DNA from: Phoebastria nigripes
Taxonomy: Eukaryota > Chordata > Aves > Procellariiformes > Diomedeidae
Length of the DNA stretch: 64,000 nt
Assembly: GCA_035582835.1 (NCBI GenBank)
Contig: JAYKAV010002974.1
Coordinates: forward strand, 195,075 to 259,074
Direction: 5' to 3'
The notes beneath the pieces are model-generated. The model did no database searches. It saw nothing but the letters and a program-made list of their open reading frames with translations, and was not told the DNA's origin. The position numbers were made by a program, and so were the translations under genes. Each line of letters begins with the position of its first letter. Positions within the stretch are counted from its first letter, which is position 1. Of the stretch, positions 37,732 to 50,639 are shown piece by piece.

Positions 37732-40700
37732 ACTAGCCTAAGCTACGTGCTTAGATTAAGGGAACTTGCAGCGTAGATCTATCCCAACCAAGAAACAAGA
37801 TATGAGTTTAACAGCTTTTCTCTTTTCAGATCACACTTTGAATAACATACAGATGGTAAATAAATGCAATGTCAGGGTTGCATGGTTCAGGTTTTGAAAG
37901 ATAACGTGTATGAATATTACTTTCATATAAAAAATTGAAATTTTTTATTTCCTTTCGTGGTATGGTGGGTCTTTACACAAAAAGCCAAATACAGTTACCA
38001 TAAAATTCTATTTAAATATCTAAATTCTTGCTTTCCTTACAAATTAACACACCAAAAAATCAGTCTTTCCAAGTTATGATGGTTTGTAATTTTTGAGTTT
38101 AAGAAATAGTGCAACAAACAAAATCTCAGTCTTCATGTTTGATGACTTTACAAACTACATACTCTACAATTTTAGTCTTGTTTCATCTTTTATCAGTCTC
38201 ACCTATATTTGCTCCTTCCGGACAGTTCCATTTTAAATGTCTCAACAGTATTTGTTTCAGACCTGAAGGTGCAGTAATGTTGTAATCACTGTGCAAACCT
38301 CCTTACAAAGGGTTTTCTTCTTTGCAGACAGCAATCACATACTGTGTTTCTGAAATTACTCAGGTGTGGATTTCATGCTTGAATAATTCAGGTGGTTGGG
38401 TTTGTTATCTTTCAGTCTTAAACCTTTCATAGCAGTGATGTGTAATCACCTTTTAATCTTGATTTTGTTGTTGGGCTTTTAATCCAAGGAAATGAATGGA
38501 TTTTCCAGTTACTTGAAACTGCCATCGTGTAGAACACACTAATAGTCTTAAAGTGGGGAACTATGCTGTTTGTCGCTTGCTGTCGAGCAATCTGAACTTC
38601 ACCATTGTGCAAGCATGTGCAGTAGCATGGGCTTTATTATAGTGAGCTGTAAACTTAAAAGGAATCCCACCAGTAAATCACTCTCTGATTTCAGACCTGG
38701 GTTTTTTTCCAAAGGTTCTTAATCACTCCCAAGTTTTGGTGAGGGAAAAGTAGCGTTGTATTCTGACGGGAAACTATGCACTAATAGAAAATAGCGTACA
38801 TGCCACCATGCCTGGGATACAGTTGCTGAGGAGAGTTCAAGGTTGTGTTTTTCTGACTTTTGTGTGCTGACTCAGTTAAGCTCAGTTATAATGTTGCGTT
38901 AACGCAGCCTTTTGCATTTACTTAAAAAGAGCAAGCTCTCCATTCAGCTTTGCTAGAACATCGAGACTCTCCGTATTGTGTAGGAGAATGACACCAAGGG
39001 AAAGGAATTTCCCTCTTCTCAGAGATCAGCGCTGCAGGAGCATTACAGGGGCAGCTTTATAGCTCTGCCGTCACTGTGTACAATGGAGAGGGCTCTGTCT
39101 GTCGGCTGAACAAAGGGCCTATTGTGACCAGCTGGCCGAAGAATCTCTTCAGTCACCGTGACTCCATCACAGAAAATTTGGCTTACAAGAAAATATTGAG
39201 CACAAAGTGCAAAACAAGATGCCTGCGTCAGAATGAGTGATAGGGGGGAAGAACCGGCCAAGCTGACACAGCAGCTCTTTTTCTATTGTATTGTTATACA
39301 CACCCCATGTGTCATCTCATGCAGTGGTTTACTGCCTTTGGTTTCATAAGAAATGCAGTACAAAAACCAGAACCTAGAGTTTACTGTGAGGTCAGGCCAT
39401 GAAAACCAGGCCCATCCAAATGTACGAAGCGGCAGGGATCTCATTCTTGTCAAATTTCTACTGATAGCCACCCACTCACATAGCTACTGCAGATCTTACT
39501 GCTTACAGATATTTCTCACGAGTGCGATGAGTGCCCCTATGCGTTTTAGCTGCAACAGTTAAACATCAGTGTCATCTTAAAGGCATGATTTCAATAACTA
39601 AGGCAGCACTTCTCATACTGTCTCTGGCTGTGACCCCAGTTCTTGTAGGAAGTGCCTCATTTGTCTGTATCACAATTCCAGTTATATCACTAATTTTGAG
39701 AATGTTTGTTTTAAGGCAACACACTTCAGCTGCATTTGATTCATGGACAGTATGAACANCCTGTGCATTTTAGTAGTGCCTGTGTAACAGGTTATGCTGG
39801 GTTACTGTTTCATAAGCTCTGTGAAGCTGGTACCAGTGGTAAACAGTAGCAGGCAAATAGAAAAAGCCTGACTGTTTTGATATTCTGGCTATGGTTCAAG
39901 AAGCAATTCCTTCTAATGTTGGCTTTCGTGGTGTGCCTTTCTGTGTAATGCCTTTGCTGGATCCTGACCCTGCCTGTTTTAACATTAAACAAGTAGAGAC
40001 ATGTAGGTACTGTTTACAGCCCCACATTTCACTTGCTTGAGCAGACTGAATTCTCACCAAGGATGAATATTTGTGAAATTTCATGGGGAAATATGAATAC
40101 ATTTTACTAAACGCGCATTTATGAATTGCACTGTTTTGTATTTTCATTCTAAATTATTTTGATTTTGTCATCTATGAAATATTCTATATGTAAGGCAGTA
40201 TGAGAATGTAGATTACCTGATTCGATTGCTGACTACAGGAAATAATCCAAAGCATTTTGAAATCAAATTGTAAGTGAAATCACCAATATATGTGTCCTCC
40301 ACTGGTTTGAAATCTCACTGCTGTGTGTAGTTCTCCTTTCCTTCAAAAAGAACCGTGAACTGGTTGGACTGGCATTTCAACATTTTTCTCAACTCCAGCT
40401 GACAGTGCCAGCAGGATGCTGTGTTATGCAATAGCAACTTCAGTTATAGCACACCATGTCTTTACCTCTGAGGTCTAAAGTATCTAAAGTAGCTCTGTTA
40501 TTTGTTGGTTTGGACTCAGTGACGTCTGCATACATTCAAATATGAGAGGGCAAAGAAAACTGTGAAGAGCAGGAGTCTGCAGAATCAACTTGCGTAGTTT
40601 TCATGCAACTGAACTCCATAAATTGTAGGGATCAGACAAAATGCAGTATCTGGTCTTTCCATCATCTTTTTCCTGAAGAAAACAGGGAGCTGCAGATACT

Positions 40701-40760
40701 GTGTGAGATGTGATGGCCTTGCTACATAATTTTGTGTAAAATTTTCTCCAAGTAATTCTG

Positions 40761-40778
40761 AAAAAAAAAAGGGGGGGG
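40761..40778. repeat. A10-G8 homopurine run
   Basis: Ten A followed directly by eight G on the + strand, in intron. It is a homopolymer junction likely to be length-variable. Confidence 0.9.
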
Positions 40779-41288
40779 CAGGAACAGCTGGGTAGTTATC
40801 TGGAGTTGGTTTTAATTGAGACAGCTTTGCTTATTTGAAAGAAATAAAAAAGGTATTTTCAGGAAAAACATTGAAGAAATAATGAAAGCTTTCTTTCACT
40901 GGCAATGGGCAGTTTCATCTCCATTGGGGTAATGTAAGAAATGCCACANAACAGAGGCAGAAGTAGATCATGTTACGTTCTCTTCATCAGAAGCTGCTAA
41001 CCTTCTGCAAATCCTCAGTATAAGCCAATCTTGGTGCTGTTAAGGTCAAAATTCCTATTTGTACAAGTTAGAAACATGTTTCAGGGCTAACAGTTTTTCT
41101 GCTTATTGCTTGTATGGCAAGAAAATGTGGTTAGTGATTGCTTGTTAAGATTCTTCAGTTTCTTGTGGTTGACAAGCACCTTTTCCACCAAAATGGTTGA
41201 AATTAATTTTTATTTTGACTGTTCTAATTGTGAACCTCCAAAGCTCATGGTATTGTGATTTCTTTTTCCTACTATTTTATTCTTTTAG

Positions 41289-41444
41289 CGTTACACGCTG
41301 CTGCCCTTTCTGGCCATGTCAGCACAGTGAAATTGCTGTTGGAACATAACGCACAGGTAGATGCTTTGGATGTCATGAAACATACCCCGCTTTTCCGAGC
41401 CTGTGAGATGGGACACAAAGAAGTGATACAAACACTCATTAAAG
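41289..41444 (+). CDS. INVS: INVS exon E6: ankyrin repeats
   Basis: A 156-nt exon. It begins with CG, completing the alanine started in E5, and ends with G, the first base of a glycine finished in E7. The acceptor is ATTCTTTTAG ending at 41288 and the donor is AAAG|GTCAGT at 41444/41445. The peptide is LHAAALSGHVSTVKLLLE, then VDALDVMKHTPLFRACEMGH and VIQTLIK. Two ankyrin units are covered, including the TPLFRACEMG variant hairpin characteristic of inversin. Confidence 0.97.
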
Positions 41445-42945
41445 GTCAGTTGTTATGAATTTACAAACGTGTTCAGAGTTCTGGTGCTGCTTTCTGTGGG
41501 ACTGGGAAATAAACAGCATAGCTGAGCAAGAGGTGGGGTAGAAAATTACTTCCCTGAAGCAGATTTTGTCTGGAAGTACCCTTTGTGGAACAGCGCTAGT
41601 AAATGTAAAAGATTATCAGTGTTGTGCAAAACGGCTAGAAGAGTTAAATATAACACTTTCAAAATTGGGATAGTTCTTTTCACAGCTCTTTTCTGCTCAA
41701 GTCTTTTCAAGTACATTCTAGTCTCTCAAACTGTCTCTTTCCCAGCAAGTCATTGTTTTTCTTTCTTTTTTTTTCTCCAGTAAATAAGACCAAATTAAGC
41801 TTTCTTCTCTTTTGTGAGAAAGCGTTTTTAGGCTTCTTTGAAGACTTTTTGACTATTTAAATGAATCTTTATTTTTTAATGAAGGTAGCTATCAAAAATC
41901 CTAAATCATTAATATTTTCCTCTGGTTGATTTTTATAAGCAGTATTTTATTTGTAGACAGAAGTAAGATTTAACAACATACAGAGTTTTAGATAATCGTA
42001 AAAGCTCTGCTGAAGTGGAAGAAGTTTGGTGAAAGAACGTGGTATCTTAGATGCAAAATTCTGTCATTTTAGCTTCACAGAAAAGTTCTAAGTAGCTGGA
42101 AGCAGTCTCCCTCCTACCTGAGATATTATCCCATTTACGGACAGTTGAAGTATCAAGGCGAACAAGTTGCAAGTTTTCTGTCAACCAACCTTTCTTACTG
42201 AAAAGTGTCTTCCCTCTGTGATCTGCAGGGCATATTTTAACCTCCTGTTAAGCTCTTCCTTCCACCCCCTATGCCATTTAGCTTTTGTAGATGCAAGAAG
42301 CTTGGTTATCAGAATCTGAGTTATGTTTAATTAAATATTTTATGATATAGACAGTCATTGTTGCTGGTTGGTTCAAGTTTTCGTATTTGTGGAGTTTTAT
42401 TTTTGTACAGAGTTTTTACATCTTACAAGAGCACATGGAGAAATTAATTATCTGCATAAAAGAGTCTTAGCATGCTTGAATTAAAGAAAGTCAAGCTTTT
42501 TTCAAAAGTAATTCTTACACTGNGAATATTTTATCTTGTCTGCTTTAGAGATTTCAAAAGATATTTCATCTGAAGTCTAATTTTCAAAAGTGATTTTGTT
42601 GTTAAGAAATAAAAGTTTCACTGAAAATTAATAGGCCTGAAACAAACAAAGGCTAGGTTTTTCAAGGGCATTTGACAAATCTGGAGATTCTAAAGCATCT
42701 CAGAGGATACTCAGAAGCTTGTAAAAAAGTTAGATGCCTGACCCTCACTGAAACTATTTCATTCCCAATTAATTTTGATTTAGGTTTTAGGATTTGAGTA
42801 ACAAAGTTGAAGTTACTTTCAGAAATATTTCTCTAAATTGTCAGTTTGCCAAATAAGTTCTAGTTGAACATAAACCTATTCTTTTATTTTCTTTTCATTC
42901 AAAAGTATTTTCTTTTTATGTTCAAAAATGTATTTGTTGTTACAG
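41445..42945 (+). other. INVS intron E6-E7
   Basis: A 1.5-kb AT-rich intron. I see nothing in it beyond T-rich tracts. Confidence 0.85.
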
Positions 42946-43175
42946 GAGGAGCAAGAGTAGATTTGGTTGACCAAGATGGCCATTCGCCCCTTCACTGGGC
43001 AGCCCTGGGAGGAAATGCTGACGTGTGCCAAATCTTGATAGAAAATAAAATCAACCCTAATGTGCAGGATTATGCAGGTAGAACACCTCTGCAGTGTGCT
43101 GCTTATGGAGGTTACATTAACTGCATGGTGGTGTTACTGGAAAACAACGCAGATCCAAATATTCAGGATAAAGAG
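42946..43175 (+). CDS. INVS: INVS exon E7: ankyrin repeats
   Basis: A 230-nt exon, completing a split glycine at its start and ending in phase 0. The acceptor is TTGTTACAG ending at 42945 and the donor is GAG|GTATGT at 43175/43176. The peptide runs GARVDLVDQDGHSPLHWAA, continues through CQILIENKINPNVQDYAGRT, and ends NADPNIQDKE. It is the longest ankyrin exon here and has more than two repeats with classic G-TPLHxAA and NPNVQD spacing. Identity with inversin is very high, with SP where human has SL before LHWAALGG. Confidence 0.97.
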
Positions 43176-44806
43176 GTATGTTGTTCTTCACTGGGCTATT
43201 TAATTAACTTCAGAATAACCATAAATCAAAACATTTTCCTTTTGTTCAAGGTCATTCTCTTTTCTGGGGCATAGAAGCATCTTTGCTGCTGTTTATCACG
43301 AAAGGAAATGCATCCTGACATAATTTCCCCTATGGCTTCACTTCTAAAATCTTGAATGAAAAGTAATATTTTAATATGCAGCATGAATTGAAGATTCATA
43401 TTTTTCCATATCACTTTTGAGTTTTCCTTGTCAAAGTGTGATCTTATGAGGAGTCATATTAATCATCTGATTTCTTAACTGCTATCATTCCTTATTAACA
43501 GCTGACATGGGAATATGATTTTATAGTCTATAACGTGTTTCTTCAGCATAGAGAGAGAGAGCAAGTAAGATATTGCAAGTGAGATTGCACAAGAACTGCT
43601 TCAATTACTTATCCGCATAAGTATCCACATACGTATCACTCTTCCAGGTGAAAAAAAAAGAACACTGGTTAGTTTATATGTTCTTTTATGCCATTATTCA
43701 AGCAGTAAGTGAAATTAGGAGCCAGAATAATTGTGCAACATGTAACAGATTTCTTTGTTATATGACATAATTTCTCAGAAGTTGGTAGAACTTCATCAGT
43801 CAAAAGAATTTCACCCAATTTATTAAACTTTTCTGTAGCTATTCATTGTAGGGCATGAATAATTCCAGGTAATGGAAAAGTGTTTTTTATTATGCATTCT
43901 ACAGAGCATGCTGGGGAGATTTTCCAACCTGCTACCAGCTCTGTATGGCATCAGCTTGAGTACAGCTGAACACATCAGCTCCACCTATTTCACACAGAGA
44001 CACTGCAGCATGCTCTTCAGCCCTTGGAGTTCAGGGGGCGGCTTGCTAGCACTGAACTCAGAATGTCTTCATGTTTTTCTCTGGTACCCAGCCTTTTAGG
44101 TATTTCCTACATTTGGAGTTCAGAAAAGCAAGACGCAGACAGGAGGCATGGCCTGGAAGTGAAGTGAAGTATCTGTGTTTTGTTGATATTAACAGAGCTT
44201 GAGATATTCGTATTGTGGTTCTGTGATCCCAGTCCCAAGAGTGGTCATATATGAGCTGGCTGTATAGAGTGCATCTTGAGAGTTGGACTTCTGCTTCATG
44301 TGAGAGAAACTAGACTTCTGAAATCAAGCTTGTTTTGAAAGCACAGCTGGAGTCTTTCTTTGTTTGCCTGGGCTGATAAGCTTTCCTCAAACTTTATCTG
44401 ATTTTGAATTCTGTAGTAATTCTTCCAGTCTCGTCACAGTGTTTTGGAGCAGCCTAGAAAACAGTCTGAAGTACAAAGGTTGATGAGAGCTGCTTCAGAC
44501 CTGGGCAGCATAGCTGCAAAGAAAGCAACTCTAGAGCTAGTCTCCTAATGCTGTTTTTCAGCTGCTTTAGGTGAAAAAGCACTAGTGTTGTAATCTTGTT
44601 TTTTTTTTTTTTTTAAAAAAAAAAAAAAGTTAACTTCATTTTTAAGTGCTGTATTCTTTTATTTTAACAAGGAAGTTTATTTAGAAGAATTAGTTTGTCC
44701 TTCATGTCCAGAAAAGCATTGAATTACAGTGTGATTTACGACTTTTATTGTGGCATGATAGAGTTTGGGGATAATACTTACTTTTGTTCTGTTCTATTGT
44801 TTACAG
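43176..44806 (+). other. INVS intron E7-E8
   Basis: A 1.6-kb intron. It contains a short GA repeat near 43550 and a T16A14 palindromic tract at 44599-44628. No mobile element was recognised. Confidence 0.85.
44599..44628. repeat. T16-A14 palindromic homopolymer
   Basis: Sixteen T directly followed by fourteen A, a perfect self-complementary AT palindrome about 180 bp before the E8 acceptor. It could extrude as a hairpin or be an assembly-sensitive site. No function is implied. Confidence 0.9.
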
Positions 44807-44913
44807 GGAAGAACTGCTTTGCACTGGCTTTGTAACAATGGCTACCTTGATGCTATAAAGTTGCTGCTTGGTTTTGATGCTTTCCCTAATCATATGGAGA
44901 ACAGCGAGGAGAG
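44807..44913 (+). CDS. INVS: INVS exon E8: last-but-one ankyrin unit
   Basis: A 107-nt exon, phase 0 at the start and 2 at the end. The acceptor is TTGTTTACAG ending at 44806 and the donor is AG|GTATTG at 44913/44914. The peptide is GRTALHWLCNNGYLDAIKLL, then a short linker and MENSEE, with the arginine completed by A from E9. It corresponds to one ankyrin repeat of inversin. Differences from human include HWLC for HWSC and LGFDAFPNH for LDFAAFPNQ. The donor is non-optimal after GTA. Confidence 0.95.
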
Positions 44914-47900
44914 GTATTGCTTGTCTGAATGCATTATTTTGTAATTTAGCAAAAGTGCTACCTACTGATTTAAATGTTAAGTGTTCTGATATTGCCAGAG
45001 AATTGTGATCTTGTACCTAAAAGGAGTGCTGTAATCTTGGGCTTCAGTGTAAGCAGCTTTTCTAATGTGAAAAATCTCTTCTTTAAGTCAGACGTTGCAA
45101 CTTCAACTGTTTATACTTTTGAACCTTGAACTTACAGACATTTCTGCTAGTATTTACTCATTCTAGTCTTGTTTGAAATTAAAGATCTTTTTCATTTATA
45201 TGAAGTTGACAGTGGATATGTACGGACAAAGGATGAAAAGGCATTTCTGCTGCTGTTGGAGTAGACTGGAATTTTTCTTTTCTATTTGGTAGGAATACAG
45301 TGAGAAGAAAGAAAACGGGAGAAATGTAATGTTATGTTTTAAAATAGGGATTACAAATTACCTGGTGGTTAACCGTATTCTAAAGGCCTAGTTTAAAAGA
45401 AAAATCCTCCTATAATCATAAAAAGACAGTACATTTGCATCTTTCTTCTTTGTCTTTCATTGATGTATAAATAATAGTTTTTTAAAAGTGATTTGGGTTG
45501 TGGAGTTCGAATTAGTCACCTGACCGTGAAGATAATTACTATTAGCAGAAATTTATAATGCCTTTTTTAGAGTAGATGACCTCCTCATAATTATAAATAA
45601 AATTATGATCAGTATGCCATATAAATTTGAATATTTCAACATTTTAATTAATTTAAGGACTTCAAACCCCCATATTTTAGTGCTAAATTTGAGACTTCCA
45701 TACTTATCCCTGTTTTTAATTGCTTTCTTCCCCCATCATTTCTCTTTTGTTCTCTACTCTAAACCACTCAGATCTCTCTTCCTTTTCTGTTCTTATTTTT
45801 TATTGAGAAACACAAGTGAAAGTATAAGTAGTTCCTAATTAAGTAGTGCCAATGCTCTCTTTAGTAATTTTTGATAGAAAATTAAATAAACAGTTGTAAT
45901 TAAATTACTCTTAATAAGTAAGATTAAAAGCCACTATTTTGCCAGAAAGGAGGCTGCTATTTTCCTTACTTCGTAGAAATGTAGTAATGATGCTCAGATG
46001 TCAGGAAAAGACCTTAGCTGTGGTTTTACTATTGTCATTCAGTTAGTATCTATTTTTGTTTCCCTTCTGGCATTAATATATGTTCTTGTGTATAAACCTA
46101 GATTACTCAAAATATAACTAGCAGTATTCCAAATGTCAGCCCTTAAGCACTAGTCCATGTGTAGAACAAAACAGATCCCCAATATTTCTAGATGAATCAG
46201 TCTTTAAATATAATTCTCCTAAAAATATAGATAGTATATAAAAATTGCACAATTGCCTCTTAATAAACATCTACAAAACCTTGTTTTATTGTTAAGAGAT
46301 CGGAAGTTTGGAAAGTGGAAAAATCAAGTCGAGTGTTGTAAGAGAGAGTAAAAATAACCTCATGGATATCGTTCATCCGTAATTGGATGAAATTGTTTTT
46401 TAATCAGTAACAATTTCACCAAATAGTAATTTTTTTTCCAATACCTAGAGAAAGAATCTTCCCTTCTTCACTTTTTTAGAGTGCAATATGAGATACTAGT
46501 TCAAAATTCAAACATAGTGGTTAAAACTAAATAGATTTGTGAAAAGATGGAGCTGAGATTGCATCTAGGATTTTAAGCTGCCCACTTCCTTGCAGATACA
46601 AGATCAAGTGCTAGTCTGGAGGGTGATAGGTTTGTTGTTCTTCGCAAATTTATTTTGTCGTCCAACTTGATGTCCTGGGTGCATCCCGTGATGCCAGGCT
46701 AGCTGCTGCTTGACCAACTTCATGCTAAATTATGTATAACAGCTGATGGCTGATGTCTTCTTTGCGTGTTTTCCTGTGAAGCCAGCTTGATAAAAAGCTA
46801 TCAAAAAAAAAAAAAAGCTATCTATCTGCTTTAGAGATAACCAGTGGAAAAGAAAATTTATAACAGGCTTTGAACTGACACAACAGAGTAATGGCTGGTT
46901 GTGAGGAGTGTATGTGAGCAGCCTCGAATGGGTAGTGTCCAGCTGTACAAACCCCTATTAGATTTGGTTTGAGTGATTTTTTACTTTCAAAGGTAGCTCT
47001 AATGGAGTTAGAGAATCCACGTTTAAGAATATGGGTCTTCATGACTGGGATCCATACTATAATNCATTGTCTTGGAACATACATGCTAGTAGCATGAAGT
47101 TTACTTTAGTATCTTTTGTACCTGTTAATTAAAATATTCAAAACTAAGTATACTTTCAAAATGTGTTTTTCTGAAATGAGGTCCCTTCCGAAGTTCCCAT
47201 TCCTGGGTTATCAAAGATCTGTATCTCTTTAAATGCTATCAGCAACACACCTTGACATACAAATTTTCATGTTATGTCACTGTCTTTATTCCTGCAGACA
47301 CTTCAGTTCAGATACTGTTAATCCTTCCATCAAATCATTGCTACGTGGCAAGTCCAATTGTGCTTTCTGTCTGTTTTTCTTTGCTTACCAGCATTGCGTC
47401 CTAGCAAGTTACCGTCAAGAAGAGCCCTAATTTTCACAGTCACATGCATTGACACTTGCTATTTGATAGTCTTGTATTATATGGTCTTGATTATGGTTTG
47501 TGACTGATAATTTTCAGTCACTAAATGTCTTTGCCTAATGTTTCGGTGTTGGTGAGGGAGGTATGTAAATTTTGCTCCTGTGTCGACAATGGGAAATTTG
47601 GGAATTATTTTTAAAAGGGCTTAGGCATCTTTGACACCATTAAAAAGCAAAGCCATTTAATATTTTTAGTACCTGTGTCCATCTGAAAACAGACTTAAGT
47701 TTTCAAAAAAAAAAAAATTATCCCTTGATGCAGGTGTAATCCTGCTGCTTGGTCAGTCATACTGTCCTCAGTCATTGTTATAGAAGTGTGCTGGTTTTGG
47801 CTGCCAGATTTAAGCCAGATTGACAGTAAATCTCTAGAACTTAAATTCATATGGAAATAACACGAAAAATGTTTTATCTTGCTTTTTATTTAGATTATAT

Positions 47901-48254
47901 TTCTATATGAGAACCTTAATAACACCTTTTTAAGATTGCTTGCCTAAAGCAGTTAATTCTATGGGTAGAGCTTTGGAGGATTTTGATCCAAAACTTCATA
48001 TAGTTGCCCCCCCACACCCTATATTAGGAGACGAAAATAAGCCTTAAACATAGTCACGGTGTGTGGAATGAGTAAGACAGGAAAATAATATTAAAAAATT
48101 AGTAAAACAGCCTACTGAAAACAGTGTTTAATCTGTCTTCATACTAGAAGTTGCCTTATTATGAAATGAGGATGAAGTAAATGCACATTATGGTTAGAAT
48201 TCTAGTTCAATGATAATTGTTGTGCNTTTGTTTTGGTTTGGTTTGGTTTTTTAG
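44914..48254 (+). other. INVS intron E8-E9
   Basis: A 3.3-kb AT-rich intron. It contains a poly-A run at 46803-46816 flanked by a short direct repeat. No CR1 or LTR was recognised, apart from about 20 bp at 47790 that look like an LTR start by chance. Confidence 0.8.
46792..46822. repeat. Direct repeat flanking a poly-A run
   Basis: AAAAAGCTATC at 46792-46802 is followed by an A14 tract whose end runs into a second AAAAAGCTATC, ending at 46822. The arrangement is compatible with a small poly-A insertion and its target duplication, or with replication slippage. Confidence 0.6.
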
Positions 48255-48467
48255 ATATACTCCACTTGATTATGCCTTGCTTGGTGAACACCATGAAGTG
48301 ATTCAGTTCATGTTAGAACATGGGGCTCTGTCTATAGCTGCCATACAGGACATTGCTGCTTTCAAAATTCAGGCTGTCTACAAAGGATACAAAGTTAGAA
48401 AGGCTTTTCAAGAGAGGAAGAATCTTTTAATGAAACATGAACAGCTGAGAAAAGATGCTGCTGCCAA
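48255..48467 (+). CDS. INVS: INVS exon E9: final ankyrin unit, IQ motif 1 and RxxL box
   Basis: A 213-nt exon. It begins with A, completing an arginine, and ends AA with the lysine finished in E10. The acceptor is GGTTTTTTAG ending at 48254 and the donor is AA|GTAAGT at 48467/48468. It encodes YTPLDYALLGEHHEVIQFML, then the linker ALSIAAIQDIAAF. An IQ motif follows (I-Q-A-V-Y-K-G-Y-K-V-R, 48367-48399, fitting IQxxx[R/K]GxxxR), the calmodulin-binding site of the family. Immediately after it comes RKNL (48415-48426), an RxxL element where inversin has been described as carrying a destruction-box-like motif. A basic, probably helical stretch ends the exon. Confidence 0.97.
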
Positions 48468-50267
48468 GTAAGTGTGAGACTTGAAATCTACTCCAGCAAA
48501 TAAACATTTGTCATAAGTTTGTATGTATCAGTGTATGATTTTATCTGTTACTCATCATCATTTATTGTTCCTCTTAGTAAAATTCATGAAACTGTAGGAA
48601 GCATATAGTGGATTTTTTCCCATACATCTGTAGATGGAAATTGTTTTCCAGATAATCCCAAATTAAATAACAAGCTTTATATAATATACAAGAACAAGGC
48701 AAAATACCAAAAGATGAGAAACTAGCATGTTAGCATCCATGAATCTTTACCTGATATTCTGTATGATGATAAAAAGACTTGGAAAACATTTGTNACTCTA
48801 AGGTAATGGAAATAATTATTGACCTATCAAGTCTTTGATAGCAGTTTTGAAAAGAAATAAATAAGTACGTGAAGAAAGAAAACAGGAAAAGCCTGGTTTA
48901 ATAAGGCTTAACTTAGTGTTTCACAGGGGAGGTTGTGCTTTTCTAGCAAACTGAACTCCTGGATTTTATTTGCAACTTCTGTCTTGGCAGTATCATTCTC
49001 TGCACTTACATTTTCTGCTCTTGAATTAGAGAGTTACCATGAAATCATTATATTAGATTATAGATAACTAGCATGCGATTCAAATAGTTATTTGTAAGAT
49101 GTGTAGATTCTGACTTTCTACCCTATTTAAATGAGGTAATGGTAGCAAAGTGGTGCAATTCTAAAATTAAAAGGTACATAAATGATCATTAAAATACTTT
49201 GCTTGCTTGGGCTTTATCCTTAAGATTCATAATATGAAGGAGAACAAATTAGCACCTCATTTCTCTTGAAGAAATCTGATTCTGGAATGAAAAAACATAA
49301 CAGTCTGAAAAGATTTCTGCATAATTTTGTAGTATTATTTCTGTAAAGAGAAGTCATATGAATAAACACACAACATAATTATTGCACCTAGAGGTATTTT
49401 TGTTGCATCCGTGTATCATAGACAAAGTCAGCTGCACTCTGCTCTATTTTCAAATTCGGTGGTTTGATGTTCTGTATAACTAGCCAGTCTGATCTTCGTT
49501 GGGTTTGAATGCTACTGCCCTAGTGGTTAATAATTGTTAATGCCCAGTAAGAACCAAAGCTAGAAATATCAGATAACTAATCTCTTGCTCACGTCTTTAG
49601 ATCCTAAAGTTGTAACTTGCAGCCCTCCTACTGTTTGCCTTTTCTGCTGAAGTCAGTAGAAGTCAAACCCATGCATGGAGAAGCTGCCTTTGAAAATATC
49701 CCAAATATCTTATGCATTTCTTTTTAATTTGGAGAACTCTGCTTCTTGCTGTGTGGTCACAACTGACTTTACCAAATGAGGTAATTTTATTCTTTGTGAT
49801 GACAGTCATTTTTAGAAGAATCTGTGATACCCCATCTGGAAGATTAAATGAAAAAGGATTGCCTCATGGAAATTTGGGGGTGTTTTTATAATTGTTTTCC
49901 TTTGAGTGTTTCTGATGTACTTCCTGAAACTTACTAAGCTGTTGTTGATTTGTTTGAAAACAATAGAAAGTCTGTGTACCAAATACCATAAAAACAGAAT
50001 TAAAATACAATTGGAGTATACAAGCAAATCAAGTTGTCACATAACAAATTTTATTTAATTGCAATTTTATGATCTGTAGTAAACTGGAGCNGACATTATG
50101 TTGTCATCATTCTGCGTACCCATCTGTGCATTCCACAGCTAAAATTGGCCAGGGTGTTGCCACATACAAAAAAGTAATATCCGTACTGATGTTTAAAAAT
50201 CTGCTCTCCAAATAAAAGTAGACATTCTGTGGGAATCCAGAATGATGATGAACTCCTAGATTGAAAA

Positions 50268-50278
50268 CCCCCCCCCCC
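50268..50278. repeat. Poly-C tract (C11)
   Basis: Eleven consecutive C on the + strand in intron, a simple homopolymer. Confidence 0.9.
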
Positions 50279-50639
50279 AACTATTTCAGTGTATGTATTT
50301 AAAACTTGCTTTGTAATATATTATTTTAGAGAGTCTCACTAATATAAATCATTCCTAAGTCTGCATGGTTTTACTTAGTCTGTTCTTTTTCTTTTTTTTT
50401 TTTTTTTNTTAACAAAAAGTCAACCAACATCTCATACCTGTATTATTTTCTGGTAAAGTTACATTCACTACATTCAATGCCTGTGAAATATTTCTATACA
50501 AGCATATTCTCCCATGTTGAACAAACCTATATCAAAGAAATGGTAATTTATAAAATAAAGATTGATGCAGGCCAAAACAACGTGCACACTATTATGTCAT
50601 TGAGCAAAGAGACATATCAGGAGACCAATTTGGGTAAGT

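Larger units (their letters stand above)
36628..41288 (+). other. INVS intron E5-E6
   Basis: A 4.7-kb intron without recognised mobile elements. It holds an AC microsatellite at about 37719-37731, an A10G8 run at 40761-40778, and a locally less AT-rich block around 38.95-39.3 kb that is noted as a candidate conserved noncoding element. Confidence 0.8.

Noticed and set aside
47787..47812. GTGCTGGTTTTGGCTGCCAG, similar to the start of the LTR at 30257.
   Set aside because: Similarity covers only about 20 bases with no continuing LTR blocks, so chance is likely.
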